Positions 20,022-27,575 are shown, counted from the stretch's first letter. The stretch is 64,000 bases of DNA from Actinoplanes campanulatus (GCF_014647795.1 NZ_BMPW01000020.1:62001-126000), one strand, 5' to 3'. A program made the numbers and translations. Notes: a model not told the origin generated them from the letters alone.

Positions 20022-20302
20022 ACCTTGGCTGCGGTGAAGATCGGTTTGCGTTGGAGGACGAAGAACAGCAGCAGGTCGTGGACCTGCTCGCCGCTGTCGG
20101 GGTTGTTGTAGTCGTCGTGGGTGTCCCAGTCCCAGCGGATGAGCAGGTTCTGGTCGCGGTCACCGTCGTAGAAGGCGCTGTCGGTGAAGTCGGCCCAGGA
20201 GGTGAATCGCGGGTTGCCTTGGTGCTCGCACCAGCGGGATGTCTCGCAGTAGTGGGGGTGCTCGATCTCCCACAGCCGGTAGGGCGTGATCGTGGCGTTC
20301 AT
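19910..20302 (-). CDS. Hypothetical protein with abnormal C-terminus
   Basis: 130 residues, ATGA-coupled to the upstream gene. Residues 1-92 (YRLWEIEHPHYCETSRWCEH, RWDWDTHDDYNNPDSG, LLLFFVLQRKPIFTAAKVRV) look like a real, Trp/His/Cys-rich small protein. From about 93 on it becomes Pro/Ser/Ala-rich because it reads the HAD remnant DNA in another frame. The original 3' end was probably replaced by recombination near 20025. Confidence 0.6.
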   Translation of the reverse strand: MNATITPYRLWEIEHPHYCETSRWCEHQGNPRFTSWADFTDSAFYDGDRDQNLLIRWDWDTHDDYNNPDSGEQVHDLLLFFVLQRKPIFTAAKVRVQPAGAPPGAATPSNSPASAGCSNSTCRRRSGTGL

Positions 20303-20697
20303 GCGGCGGCCGTCTCGTCGACGAACGTGATCGTCATGCTGGTGTCGTCGACGACGACAGCGACCGCGTACTCGCCGGCGCCAAGCTGCTGCTTCTCAGC
20401 AAACTCCTCAGCTTCCGCGTCGCCGTGGTTTTCGGCCCAGCAATGCCCGGTCCGGACCGCCCAGTAGTCGTCGGCGGCCTGTTCGTCGAAGCGGCGGTGT
20501 TCCTGGCCGTGAGCGTAGGGGCTGACGTCGTAGAGCGTGTCGTCTTGGCCGGTGTTGCCGGGGCATTCGGCGATCTTGCATTCGGTCCATTCGGCGCAGT
20601 TGTCGGTGACGCCGTGGCAGGTGATGTCGGCGGTGGGCCCGAACTCGGGGTCCGGATCGCGGGTGACGGTGAGCGTGTGGTGTGGGGCGTCGGTCAT
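20299..20697 (-). CDS. Hypothetical Cys-rich acidic protein
   Basis: 132 residues, strongly acidic, with four Cys in CHGVTDNCAEWTECKIAEC that could bind a metal. The C-terminal half is a predicted beta-rich region (YAVAVVVDDTSMTITFVDE). A GAAAGGACC ribosome site precedes the ATG, and the stop overlaps the next gene by four bases. No family recognised. Confidence 0.6.
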   Translation of the reverse strand: MTDAPHHTLTVTRDPDPEFGPTADITCHGVTDNCAEWTECKIAECPGNTGQDDTLYDVSPYAHGQEHRRFDEQAADDYWAVRTGHCWAENHGDAEAEEFAEKQQLGAGEYAVAVVVDDTSMTITFVDETAAA

Positions 20698-20712
20698 GGC
20701 GGGTCCTTTCGG

Positions 20713-20913
20713 TCAGGCGGTTCCGTTGCCGCAGCGCGAGCAGCGATCGAGGATCAGATCCCCGGTGTGGATGGCTTCCCAGCCCTCTTCGGCGAGACGC
20801 GCCCGCAGCGATTCGGCCCCGTGTGTGCTGCTGTCGGCTGCCCAGTCGGGGCATGCCTGGAGTCCAGGCGGCCCGTCACAGCGGATCTCGGTGAGGTTGG
20901 TGGTTGCGGTCAT
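20713..20913 (-). CDS. Small putative zinc-binding protein
   Basis: 66 residues with CDGPPGLQAC and a terminal CSRCGNG knuckle, a likely zinc-ribbon pair around a helix (ESLRARLAEEGWEAI). GGACC precedes the ATG. It has the size and form of small accessory proteins of actinobacterial phages and plasmids. Confidence 0.6.
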   Translation of the reverse strand: MTATTNLTEIRCDGPPGLQACPDWAADSSTHGAESLRARLAEEGWEAIHTGDLILDRCSRCGNGTA

Positions 20914-20941
20914 GGCTGGTCCTTTAGCGGTTGATGTTGGG

Positions 20942-21346
20942 TCAGCCGTAGGACGGAAAGACCAGCCAGCACGGGCCTTCCTGGAACGGGGTGACGCCGA
21001 GCGCGGTCAGAGCCTCGGCAAGGTCCGTGTTCCAGTCGGCAACTGAAGGTCGTCCGTCCATCTCGTTGAGGTCGAGCGTCATAACTTCGTCCCAGTCGAC
21101 TGAGCGTTGCGAGTCATCAACGATGAGCACCAGGCCGTAGCTGCCTTCGGATCCGGAGGTGCGCGCTACGACCCCAGCGGCCGGGAATTGCCTGTCGACG
21201 TGTTCGAGGAAGGACCAAACTGAGGGGTAGGGCGCCAGTCCGGGCAGGTTCGGGCTGCCGTCCTCGGTGCGTTCAGCGGCCTTGAAGTCATCCGGGCTGC
21301 CGAGGTCATAGCCGTAGGCGAGGTGCGCGCGGGGCGTCGATCCCAT
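20942..21346 (-). CDS. Hypothetical protein
   Basis: 134 residues from ATG 21346, which follows GAAAGGACC. It begins GSTPRAHLAYGYDLG and carries an alternating polar region with SVWSFLEHVDRQFP, then LVLIVDDSQRSVDW and a hydrophobic end (GPCWLVFPSYG). The LAYGYDLGG-like opening is seen in several actinophage accessory proteins. Function unknown. Confidence 0.6.
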   Translation of the reverse strand: MGSTPRAHLAYGYDLGSPDDFKAAERTEDGSPNLPGLAPYPSVWSFLEHVDRQFPAAGVVARTSGSEGSYGLVLIVDDSQRSVDWDEVMTLDLNEMDGRPSVADWNTDLAEALTALGVTPFQEGPCWLVFPSYG

Positions 21347-21363
21347 AGTGGGGTCCTTTCGGG

Positions 21364-21696
21364 TCAGCGGTATTCGATGTCGCCGTCGGTGTTCCACCAG
21401 GTGCCGTCACCATCGGTGTGCGCGTAGTCGTCCGGGTCGGCGTGTGGGTCGTGGGCGTCCTCGAGGACGCAGTCGACCTGGTACGGCTCGTCGACACCGT
21501 GGGGCATGTCGACGGTGGTGGTGGCCTCGCAGCGCTGGTCCGGGTCGCACCGGGGCTCGGTCGACTTGAACAGGTTCGGGCTGGCGCCGCCGGCCATCTG
21601 GTCGAGTTGGTCGGCGGTGAGCGCGAACCCGTGACGTTGCAGGTGGTCCTTGACCCGCGCCAGGCGGGCGTGGACGTCGCGGTTCGAAGCAGTCAC
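21364..21696 (-). CDS. Hypothetical acidic protein
   Basis: 110 residues. The N-terminal helical part (ARLARVKDHLQRHGFALTAD) is followed by an Asp/His-rich tail with spaced Cys (CDPDQRCEA, VDCVLEDAHDPHAD) and ends GTWWNTDGDIEYR. The composition suggests a metal-binding or nucleic-acid-mimic role, which is only inference. Confidence 0.55.
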   Translation of the reverse strand: MTASNRDVHARLARVKDHLQRHGFALTADQLDQMAGGASPNLFKSTEPRCDPDQRCEATTTVDMPHGVDEPYQVDCVLEDAHDPHADPDDYAHTDGDGTWWNTDGDIEYR

Positions 21697-21698
21697 AG

Positions 21699-22055
21699 CT
21701 ACTCCTTCGTGTCGGCGTCGTTAACCACACGGGCCGCGTCGATCAGCGTGAGGACGTGTTCGGACGGCGGGTCCCACTCCGAGCGGGCGCGGCAGTGGCA
21801 GGCCCGATGCCGGTAGGTGATCCCGGTCGCGTGGGTGTTGTCGGTCCAGTCGCCGACCTGGTGGCCGAGGCTTTCGCATCCGGCCTTGTCGGCGCAGTGA
21901 GTGCACAGCATGGTGTCGCCGACGATCAGCCATGAGTCCTTGACGTAGTCGAGGGCTTCTTGTCGGCTGTCGAAGTGGGGGATTCCGTCGTCCCAGTAGT
22001 CGGTGTCGCAGCGGTCGCAGTGCAGCGACCAGCAGGTGTGCTCGCGGAGGGCCAT
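21699..22055 (-). CDS. Zinc-finger-like hypothetical protein
   Basis: 118 residues with three paired Cys/His sites: HCDRCDTDYW, CTHCADKAGCESLGH and HRACHCRARS. The aromatic linker (GIPHFDSRQEALDYV) resembles small Zn-ribbon proteins of actinophages. Start and upstream stop overlap by one base at 22055. Confidence 0.6.
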   Translation of the reverse strand: MALREHTCWSLHCDRCDTDYWDDGIPHFDSRQEALDYVKDSWLIVGDTMLCTHCADKAGCESLGHQVGDWTDNTHATGITYRHRACHCRARSEWDPPSEHVLTLIDAARVVNDADTKE

Positions 22056-22390
22056 CAGTTGGCGTCCGGGCTGTCGAGGATGGTGGCGACGGTGGTCACG
22101 TCGGTGGGCGGCATGCCGGCGAGCGCTGTTGTCAGGTAGTTCTCGACGGCTCGCGCCCAGAATGGCTGCCGTAGATGCTCGGGCAGGTGTTCGGCGATCT
22201 CCCCGTTGCTGATTCCGGGGTTCGCGGCCTTGGTGGGGGTGAGGATGCTGTCGATCTCGATGTAGACGGCGTCCTTGTGTTCGGGCAGTGGGTTGCAGTC
22301 GTAGCAGTTCGCCGTGCCGGTCTCACCGGCCAGGTCGTCGACGAAGCCCACGTCGGAGCAGGTGGGGCAGGCGGGTGGGATGTCGGTCAT
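22055..22390 (-). CDS. Zinc-ribbon hypothetical protein
   Basis: 111 residues from ATG 22390 (GGGAACC upstream). CPTCSDVGF and CYDCNPLPEH form a likely DnaJ-like zinc ribbon at residues 9-35, followed by a helical domain (EIAEHLPEHLRQPFWARAVE). Function unknown. Confidence 0.6.
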   Translation of the reverse strand: MTDIPPACPTCSDVGFVDDLAGETGTANCYDCNPLPEHKDAVYIEIDSILTPTKAANPGISNGEIAEHLPEHLRQPFWARAVENYLTTALAGMPPTDVTTVATILDSPDAN

Positions 22391-22403
22391 GGCTGGTTCC
22401 CTT

Positions 22404-22679
22404 TCAGCGGTAGAGCTCACCGTGGCAGGCGGCCACGTCGGCGGAGTCTTCGGCGGCAGCCGCCCAAATCTCGACTTCGGTGGGGTCGATGATGATCCGG
22501 TTGAGGGGCAGCAGGACGGGTTCGGAGTAGCGAAACCGCTGGTCAGTGCCGCCGATGATGTCTCCGAGGACATGGGTGGGCTGGCGCTGCGGGTCCGGGT
22601 TCGGGTCGGTGATGCGGATGCGGACGGTGCCGTGGCTGGTGGTCATGGTGGCGGTAGCGCCGATCGCGGGCAGGGTCAT
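22404..22679 (-). CDS. Hypothetical beta-rich protein
   Basis: 91 residues from ATG 22679 (GAAAGGACC). A small beta-barrel-like pattern (GATATMTTSHGTVRIRITD, LLPLNRIIIDPTEVE) and an Ala-rich helical end. No Cys pair except one. Not recognised. Confidence 0.5.
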   Translation of the reverse strand: MTLPAIGATATMTTSHGTVRIRITDPNPDPQRQPTHVLGDIIGGTDQRFRYSEPVLLPLNRIIIDPTEVEIWAAAAEDSADVAACHGELYR

Positions 22680-22708
22680 GGCGGGTCCTTTCAAGATCGC
22701 ATCGAGAG

Positions 22709-22885
22709 TCAGTCACCGAACAGAACGGGCCCGTGCTCGGAGTGCACGTCCAGCACGATGACGGCGATGTCGGCGAGGTTGCCGGTGATCTGGTCGGTTT
22801 GGCCGTCGAATTCGATGTTGGGTTGGGTGGCGAGCCGGTCGGCGACCAGGTTGAGGAACTGCTCCTCGGTGATGAACTCGCTCAT
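22709..22885 (-). CDS. Small hypothetical protein (58 residues)
   Basis: ATG 22885 overlaps the stop of the upstream gene by four bases. The sequence (EFITEEQFLNLVADRLATQP, then ITGNLADIAVIVLDVHSE) has balanced composition and a hydrophobic strand, like a real small folded protein. Confidence 0.55.
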   Translation of the reverse strand: MSEFITEEQFLNLVADRLATQPNIEFDGQTDQITGNLADIAVIVLDVHSEHGPVLFGD

Positions 22886-23163
22886 GAACTGGGCTCCCGG
22901 TGGTCGACGATGCGCTGGGCGAGCGTGGTGGCATCGCCGGCGCCGCGGTAGTAGCCGCCCTTGAGGCGGTCACCGACGTAGCCGGCCTGCCCGCTGCCGT
23001 GGGTTTCGATGCGGCCGAGGACGTTGCCGTCACGGAGGACGTAGGTGGTGGCAAGGCCAAGGACTTCGGCGGTGATCAGGGTGCACCCGGGCGGCGTGGT
23101 GGAGTCGACGCCCTGCCAGAAGATGCGCTCGTGGCGGAGGATGTCGGGGATCTCGGTGGTCAT
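22882..23163 (-). CDS. Hypothetical protein
   Basis: 93 residues after a GAAAGGACC site. LITAEVLGLATTYVLRDGNV and the loop GSGQAGYVGDRLKGGYY suggest a compact alpha/beta fold. It lies directly downstream of the replication initiator gene and is likely cotranscribed with it. Confidence 0.55.
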   Translation of the reverse strand: MTTEIPDILRHERIFWQGVDSTTPPGCTLITAEVLGLATTYVLRDGNVLGRIETHGSGQAGYVGDRLKGGYYRGAGDATTLAQRIVDHREPSS

Positions 23164-23177
23164 CGCGGGTCCTTTCG

Positions 23178-24281
23178 TCAGAGCGGTTCGCTGTAGTCGC
23201 GGTTCGGTGCCCGCGAATCGGTCAGGTGATGGCGGGTGCCGCCTTTACGGAAGCCGTTGCCGTATTCGTCGAGGCCATCGGTGTGGCTTGACCGGGTCTG
23301 GCCGACATAGCCGCCGTCGCGGTTACCGACCCGGTGCCGGTCGTTGGCCTCAGGTAGTTCGCACTCGTTCCAGCCGCACACCTTGGAGCCGTCCGTCTTC
23401 GGCTGGAAGACGTGCGCGTTGGGATGCAGCGGCTTGATCGGACCGGTGTCGGGCATGGCGTCGGCGCGGGCAACGAGCAACGCCAGGCCGACCCTTTGAA
23501 GATGGGGGTTTCCGGATGCGGTCAGCCGGGATGGTTGTGCGGTGCTGCGGTCCTTGGCGGTGTTCACGGCGAGCGTGGTGAGGGCTTCGAAGTTCTCATC
23601 GACGAGACGGAGTGCTGCGTCGAGGTGCCGGCGGATCTCGGCTGGGTTCCAGTTGGGGCGGATGGCCCGGATCTGGTCGGTGAGGTTTTGAAGTTGGGTT
23701 TCTGGCGAAGCATCAATCTCCTCCGCCTCCTCCACGATTTCGGCGTCGATCACGACGTGGTCGGTGCCGAACAACGAGGGGGTAGGGGGAGGTGAGGAGT
23801 TAGAACTTTGAGGAGAGAAGTTCTTTGAGGAGAAGGGTCCCTGAAAATCAGGGGCCTTCGGGCCGTCAGCACCCTGATTTTCAGGGACCTTAGGCCCCTG
23901 ATTTTCAGGGACTTTGCAGGCGTCAAGTCCCTGAATTTTGGGGACCTTCCGTTCGCCGTGCCGGGCCACCAACTCATCCCGAGTCGGGAACCGGTACCGC
24001 GTCTGAATCTTCGGCATGGCGTACAGCGCGTTGCCGTTCTTGTCCTTGCCGACCTCGACGCGGATCTCGAACCACTTCGCGGCGATCGATGCCAGATGCT
24101 CCCCAGCGCGCTTCTTGCTCGGAATGTCGCATGCGGCGAGGATCCAGCCCATGCCGGGGTATGCCACGCGGGTGTCGTCGTTGGCGTTGTCGGCGAGCTC
24201 AAGAAGCAGAACCCGTTCGGAGGCGGTGAGAGCTCCGGCCCAGAGCAAGTCGCGCACTTCTCGGCGCAGCTTGTAACCCAT
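23178..24281 (-). CDS. Helix-turn-helix replication initiator-like protein
   Basis: 367 residues from ATG 24281. Residues 1-100 form a winged-helix domain of the phage replication/DnaD type (LTASERVLLLELADNANDD, GMGWILAACDIPSKKRAGEH, MPKIQTRYRFPTRDELVAR). Residues 112-172 are a Gly/Pro/Ser linker with repeated VPENQG/APDFQG units, and a helical C-terminal half follows (LDAALRLVDENFEAL). The repeats are the translation of DNA palindromes inside the gene, the arrangement known from the lambda O initiator. I therefore infer an origin-binding initiator; the DnaB/RepA-type helicase at 48254-50101 could be its partner. Confidence 0.65.
   Translation of the reverse strand: MGYKLRREVRDLLWAGALTASERVLLLELADNANDDTRVAYPGMGWILAACDIPSKKRAGEHLASIAAKWFEIRVEVGKDKNGNALYAMPKIQTRYRFPTRDELVARHGERKVPKIQGLDACKVPENQGPKVPENQGADGPKAPDFQGPFSSKNFSPQSSNSSPPPTPSLFGTDHVVIDAEIVEEAEEIDASPETQLQNLTDQIRAIRPNWNPAEIRRHLDAALRLVDENFEALTTLAVNTAKDRSTAQPSRLTASGNPHLQRVGLALLVARADAMPDTGPIKPLHPNAHVFQPKTDGSKVCGWNECELPEANDRHRVGNRDGGYVGQTRSSHTDGLDEYGNGFRKGGTRHHLTDSRAPNRDYSEPL
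23839..23943. repeat. Four iteron-like palindromes inside the initiator gene
   Basis: CCCTGAAAATCAGGG (23839-23853), its complement CCCTGATTTTCAGGG (23872-23886 and 23896-23910) and the variant CCCTGAATTTTGGGG (23929-23943). Centres are 33, 24 and 33 bases apart. A less GC-rich stretch with repeated TTTGAGGAG lies next to them at 23800-23833. The layout fits an origin of replication. Confidence 0.7.
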
Positions 24282-24372
24282 CAGCGCGCCGCCGGGGCGG
24301 GCGTGACGGTGCTCGACGACGCCGGGGCGTCGTACTCTGGGGCCACGAGGTTGCGCCTTTCGAGGGTGTCGG

Positions 24373-24396
24373 CGCCGGGGTCTGCAAACCCCGGCG
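24373..24396 (-). terminator. Hairpin between XRE gene and initiator gene
   Basis: CGCCGGGGT pairs with ACCCCGGCG around six bases, just after the XRE stop codon in the leftward direction. There is no T run, so it may only attenuate transcription into the initiator gene. Confidence 0.45.
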
Positions 24397-24405
24397 TTCG
24401 TCGTT

Positions 24406-24660
24406 TCAGGCGGCGATGGCCCGGTCGTAGATGGCACCTTGGGCCTGGAGTTGGGCGAGGATGCCGGCCCAACGGACAGCGGTCTTCGACCAGGGTTTGC
24501 GGTTGCCGGCTTCGAGGCGGCTCATGGCGGAGGCGCTGACACCGACGAGTACAGCCATCTCTGCCTGAGTGAGATCGGCGTCTTCACGGATCTGTCGCGG
24601 GTTGCAGGTGGCGAGCATGCGGCGGGCCATGAGGACCTGCAGTGGGCTCGGAGAAGTCAT
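24406..24660 (-). CDS. XRE-family helix-turn-helix protein
   Basis: 84 residues from ATG 24660. A Cro/CI-type HTH spans about 21-60 (REDADLTQAEMAVLVGVSAS, AMSRLEAGNRKPW). It is preceded by operator-like palindromes shared with the divergent GntR gene, so both are probably in one control circuit. A start further upstream would run into that operator. Confidence 0.75.
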   Translation of the reverse strand: MTSPSPLQVLMARRMLATCNPRQIREDADLTQAEMAVLVGVSASAMSRLEAGNRKPWSKTAVRWAGILAQLQAQGAIYDRAIAA

Positions 24661-24680
24661 GGACCCATCCTCACTGACAC

Positions 24681-24770
24681 TTGCGTGACAGTCAAGACTC
24701 ACACGTAACAGTACTCGAACGTGAAGATCCGCCCTATGGGCTTCGGTATGCGACGGTGTCACGTCAGACT
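24681..24770. promoter_or_regulatory. Divergent promoter with GntR operator candidates
   Basis: TTGCGTGACAGTC (24681-24693) and GACTCACACGTAA (24696-24708) form an imperfect palindrome, and TGTCACGTCAGACT (24757-24770) matches TGTCACGTAAGACT in the palindrome after the GntR gene at 13 of 14 bases. The repeated half-site GACTGTCACGTAAGA is the likely recognition sequence of the GntR/UTRA protein encoded next to it. Confidence 0.6.
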
Positions 24771-24805
24771 GATACGGTGCTACAGATTCGCAGCCAGGAG
24801 CCGAT

Positions 24806-25531
24806 ATGACCATGACCGCCGATGGGCTGGCCGCGCTGTACCGCGAGCGCATCCACGCCGAACAGTTGAAACCCGGAGACAGGCTCCCGTCGCTGGCCGA
24901 ACTGCAGCAACTGCACGGCGTCGGCGCCGGCGCTGCGGGCCGGGCGATCGGCAAGCTGCGGTCGGAGGGCCTCATCGAGTCGCAGCACGGCCGCGGGAAC
25001 TTCGTCAAAGCGCCACCGCCGAAGGTGAACGTCACCGACAACTGGGCTGACGCCGTCCAGCGCGGCACCGACCCTGACCGGATTGCCACGGTGCTGCGTG
25101 TGGCGAAGGTGCTGCCGCCGCCGCCCGTGCAGGAGATCCTCGGCGTCGCCGCCGATGAGCAGGTGGTGGAGCGGCATGCTCGCGTCGACTTCCGCGGCGC
25201 GCCGGGGCATCTGGAGTGGACCTACTATCCGGCCGACCTGGCGTTCGGTACCGACATCCTCCTGCATGACGTGGGGGAGGGCGGCGTGTACGAGCGGCTG
25301 GCGGAGCGGGGGGCTCGGGTGGACCGGTTCGTCGAGGAGATTGTCGCCCGGCTTCCGTCGCCGGCGGAGGCGGAGTTGCTCGCGGTTCGGCAGGAGGTTC
25401 CGGTGCTGGAGGTGACCAGGACGACGTGGGCGGGCCGACGGGCGGTGGAGGCGGGTCGGGCGATCCTGAACGCGGAGTTGTATCAGGTCACGCACGAGAC
25501 GGTGCTGCGGAAGAAGGCCGCGAAAGGCTGA
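24806..25531 (+). CDS. GntR/HutC-family regulator with UTRA domain
   Basis: 241 residues; AGGAG precedes ATG 24806. GntR winged helix at about 5-70 (LYRERIHAEQLKPGDRLPSL, GLIESQHGRGNFVKAP), then a UTRA effector domain (95-235: EQVVERHARVDFRGAPGHLE, LEVTRTTWAGRRAVEAG). The position beside the replication region resembles KorSA-type regulators of actinomycete integrative elements. Matching palindromes on both sides of the gene suggest autoregulation. Confidence 0.8.
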   Translation: MTMTADGLAALYRERIHAEQLKPGDRLPSLAELQQLHGVGAGAAGRAIGKLRSEGLIESQHGRGNFVKAPPPKVNVTDNWADAVQRGTDPDRIATVLRVAKVLPPPPVQEILGVAADEQVVERHARVDFRGAPGHLEWTYYPADLAFGTDILLHDVGEGGVYERLAERGARVDRFVEEIVARLPSPAEAELLAVRQEVPVLEVTRTTWAGRRAVEAGRAILNAELYQVTHETVLRKKAAKG

Positions 25532-25567
25532 CTGTCACGTAAGACTATTGCCTCTTACGTGACAGTC
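25530..25567. promoter_or_regulatory. Perfect 15-bp inverted repeat (operator)
   Basis: GACTGTCACGTAAGA (25530-25544) and its exact complement TCTTACGTGACAGTC (25553-25567) flank eight bases. It begins in the GntR stop codon region, has no T tract, and shares its half-site with the promoter region at 24681-24770, so an operator for the rightward small-gene operon is more likely than a terminator. Confidence 0.65.
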
Positions 25568-25589
25568 TGGCAAAGTGGTGGGTGCGACA

Positions 25590-25635
25590 AGCCCCGCCGG
25601 GTTCTCCGTATCGGCGGAATCCGGCGGGGCTTTCT
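25590..25635 (+). terminator. Rho-independent terminator or leader hairpin
   Basis: AGCCCCGCCGG and CCGGCGGGGCT pair perfectly around 20 bases and are followed by TTCTCC. It lies 31 bases before the next start, so it may end GntR transcription or attenuate the following operon. Confidence 0.65.
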
Positions 25636-25666
25636 CCATCCCAGACCACGAACGGAGCCCGCCGCG

Positions 25667-25960
25667 ATGCGCCTCAAGACCGCCACCACCCGCCAGCTCA
25701 AGCCCGGCATGGTCATCCGCAGCCAGTTCGCCCTCGGCGGCGCCCCGTTCCGGCAGGTCGCCACCATCACCAAGCCGACGCCGTGGGCCGAGCGGCTCAT
25801 CACCTTCACCGACGGCACCGAATACCTCGCCTCGGTCCTCAGCAGCTTCGACATCGCCACCAGCAAGCACGCCCGCCACACCGCGATCCGTTGCGCCACC
25901 TACCGGCCGACCGCGTTCGACGTGCTCACCGCGATGTTCCGGGCGTACGCCGCCGCCTAG
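25667..25960 (+). CDS. Small hypothetical protein
   Basis: 97 residues from ATG 25667 (CGGAG upstream). A compact beta-rich pattern: TRQLKPGMVIRSQFALGG, RQVATITKPTPWAERLITF, TDGTEYLASVLSSFDIA. The form LKPGDVI...V..V......ITFTDGT is common in phage/plasmid accessory proteins. It is the first gene of the rightward run that ends at 28588. Confidence 0.6.
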   Translation: MRLKTATTRQLKPGMVIRSQFALGGAPFRQVATITKPTPWAERLITFTDGTEYLASVLSSFDIATSKHARHTAIRCATYRPTAFDVLTAMFRAYAAA

Positions 25961-25967
25961 CAGAACG

Positions 25968-25999
25968 GCCCCGCCTCCGCGCCAACGGAGAACGGGGCC
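25968..25999 (+). terminator. Hairpin between small genes
   Basis: GGCCCCG/CGGGGCC with an inner CTCCG/CGGAG stem, eight bases after the previous stop, with no T run. It may be an attenuator or an mRNA-stabilising structure. Confidence 0.4.
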
Positions 26000-26063
26000 A
26001 GAGCAGGGCTGCGCCAACAGCCCCACCCGACCGACCACCTGAACCACCAGGGAGCCGATCCAC

Positions 26064-26750
26064 ATGCAGGTTACCGACCAGACCGGCCAGCAGTTCGGGG
26101 CACTCATCATCACCACCTGGACCGACCACCAGGGCATCAGCATCCAGGTGTTCGCCGGCCCCACCCGCCAGTCCGCGCTGTCCGCCACCTACCCGCACGC
26201 CCAACGCGCCGAGGCGATCGCCTGGTACCGGACCATCCGCGACGCCGCCCTCGCCCGCACCCCGATCTGGCAGATCGAAGCCCAGGTGGCTTGCCTCATC
26301 GCCGCCGCGCAGGCCGCCGGGGGAGCGGACGCCGAGCTGGCAGCCGACATCAACGCCGTCCTCGACCAGGCCACCGCCACCATGCGCGCCGAGCTCGCCG
26401 CCGACCAGGCCGCGGTCGCCGACATCATGGCCGACAGCAAGCGCACGGGCGGCTGGACCGGTGCCCGCACCAACGCGAAGAACGCCGCCCTGCACCCCGA
26501 GCGCCGGATCCGGCCCACCCGCACTAACGTGCACGTCAAGCCGCTCACCCCCGCGATGCTCGACCTGATCTGCCACCACCGCAACGGCGTCGTCACCACC
26601 CGCCCCGGCCAGTCGTGGACCGTGTTGCGTGGCATCTACGAGCGTGTCGGCGGCACCCCCACCTACCGGCCCGGCACCCGCATCATCGCCAGCCTCCGGC
26701 TCAACGAGCGTGGCCTGAGCGCTGCCGACCAAGGGCCGGTGGCGGCGTGA
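26064..26750 (+). CDS. Hypothetical helical protein
   Basis: 228 residues, ATG 26064 after GGGAGCC. The N-terminal part is beta-rich (FGALIITTWTDHQGISIQVF), the middle a long Ala-rich helix (ADINAVLDQATATMRAELAA, DQAAVADIMADSK), and the C-terminus basic (PERRIRPTRTNVHVKPLTPA). Not recognised. Its stop overlaps the next start by four bases. Confidence 0.6.
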   Translation: MQVTDQTGQQFGALIITTWTDHQGISIQVFAGPTRQSALSATYPHAQRAEAIAWYRTIRDAALARTPIWQIEAQVACLIAAAQAAGGADAELAADINAVLDQATATMRAELAADQAAVADIMADSKRTGGWTGARTNAKNAALHPERRIRPTRTNVHVKPLTPAMLDLICHHRNGVVTTRPGQSWTVLRGIYERVGGTPTYRPGTRIIASLRLNERGLSAADQGPVAA

Positions 26751-27022
26751 TCTGGAAGAACCCTCCCGCCGATCAGCTCACCACCTACGAGCGGCAGCAC
26801 AACGCCTGGATCGTCTCCGGCGACGAAGTCCAAACCGGAGACGTTCTGGTCCTCCTCGGCCGCTGCTTCCGCATCGACCGGTTCACCCCCTACGAGGGCA
26901 CCGTTCTCGACGACCCAGAAGCGCGGGACGCCTGGACCGAGGGCTACGTACTGCTCCCCGTGCAGCCCGGCCAGCGCTATCGAATCCTGCCCCGCCCCGA
27001 CAACACCAAGGACACGCCATGA
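26747..27022 (+). CDS. Hypothetical protein
   Basis: 91 residues from GTG 26747 in a GTGA overlap. It reads AWIVSGDEVQTGDVLVLLG then CFRIDRFTPYEG, a small beta-barrel-like pattern similar to the protein at 25667-25960. Function unknown. Confidence 0.6.
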   Translation: MIWKNPPADQLTTYERQHNAWIVSGDEVQTGDVLVLLGRCFRIDRFTPYEGTVLDDPEARDAWTEGYVLLPVQPGQRYRILPRPDNTKDTP

Positions 27023-27408
27023 CCGACAAGCCGACCGAGCACCTCGAACACGCCATCGCCGAGCAGCAGGTCCGCACCGTCATGGCCGAATACCCGCACC
27101 TGCCGATCGTCGCCGAGTTCTACCGCGGCAGGGGCAACGACCGCGACGTGGCCTACACCGCGAACGCCGGCTCCTGGTTCGTGCTGGTGCTGCCGAGCAG
27201 CCTGTACGTGGCGGTTTCCGCGCAAGGCCCGACACCGCTCGGCACCGACATCATCGGCAGGGCCGTGTCGGTGGACTACCCGCGGCGTGCCGACCAGCCC
27301 ACCCAAGTCGATTTGGAGGCGCTCGGTGCTTCGCGGTTCTACGTGGAGTTGGTGGCGGCGATTCGGGAGAAGGCCGCCGTGGTCGAGGCTGCGGGGACGG
27401 CGGCATGA
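27019..27408 (+). CDS. Hypothetical protein
   Basis: 129 residues, ATGA-coupled to the previous gene. An amphipathic helix (EHLEHAIAEQQVRTVMAEYP) precedes beta segments (GSWFVLVLPSSLYVAVSAQG) and a C-terminal helix. No motif recognised. Confidence 0.55.
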   Translation: MTDKPTEHLEHAIAEQQVRTVMAEYPHLPIVAEFYRGRGNDRDVAYTANAGSWFVLVLPSSLYVAVSAQGPTPLGTDIIGRAVSVDYPRRADQPTQVDLEALGASRFYVELVAAIREKAAVVEAAGTAA

Positions 27409-27575
27409 GCGCCGCCTTGTGGCAGGTAGTCGGCACCGGCCTGGACGGGGTCACCCGCCACGGCACCTACCCCACCCAGCGTGAAGCCGAAGACGCCGCC
27501 GCCGAGCTCGCGAACCTGCTCGACGACAACGACCTGACCGAGTACTACGCCGAACCCGCCGAGGAGACGCTGTGA
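27405..27575 (+). CDS. Small hypothetical protein (56 residues)
   Basis: ATG 27405 overlaps the previous stop. WQVVGTGLDGVTRHGTYPTQ and REAEDAAAELANLLDDNDL form a beta-beta-alpha pattern like the small 'ribbon plus helix' proteins of phages. It ends in a GTGA overlap with the next gene. Confidence 0.6.
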   Translation: MSAALWQVVGTGLDGVTRHGTYPTQREAEDAAAELANLLDDNDLTEYYAEPAEETL

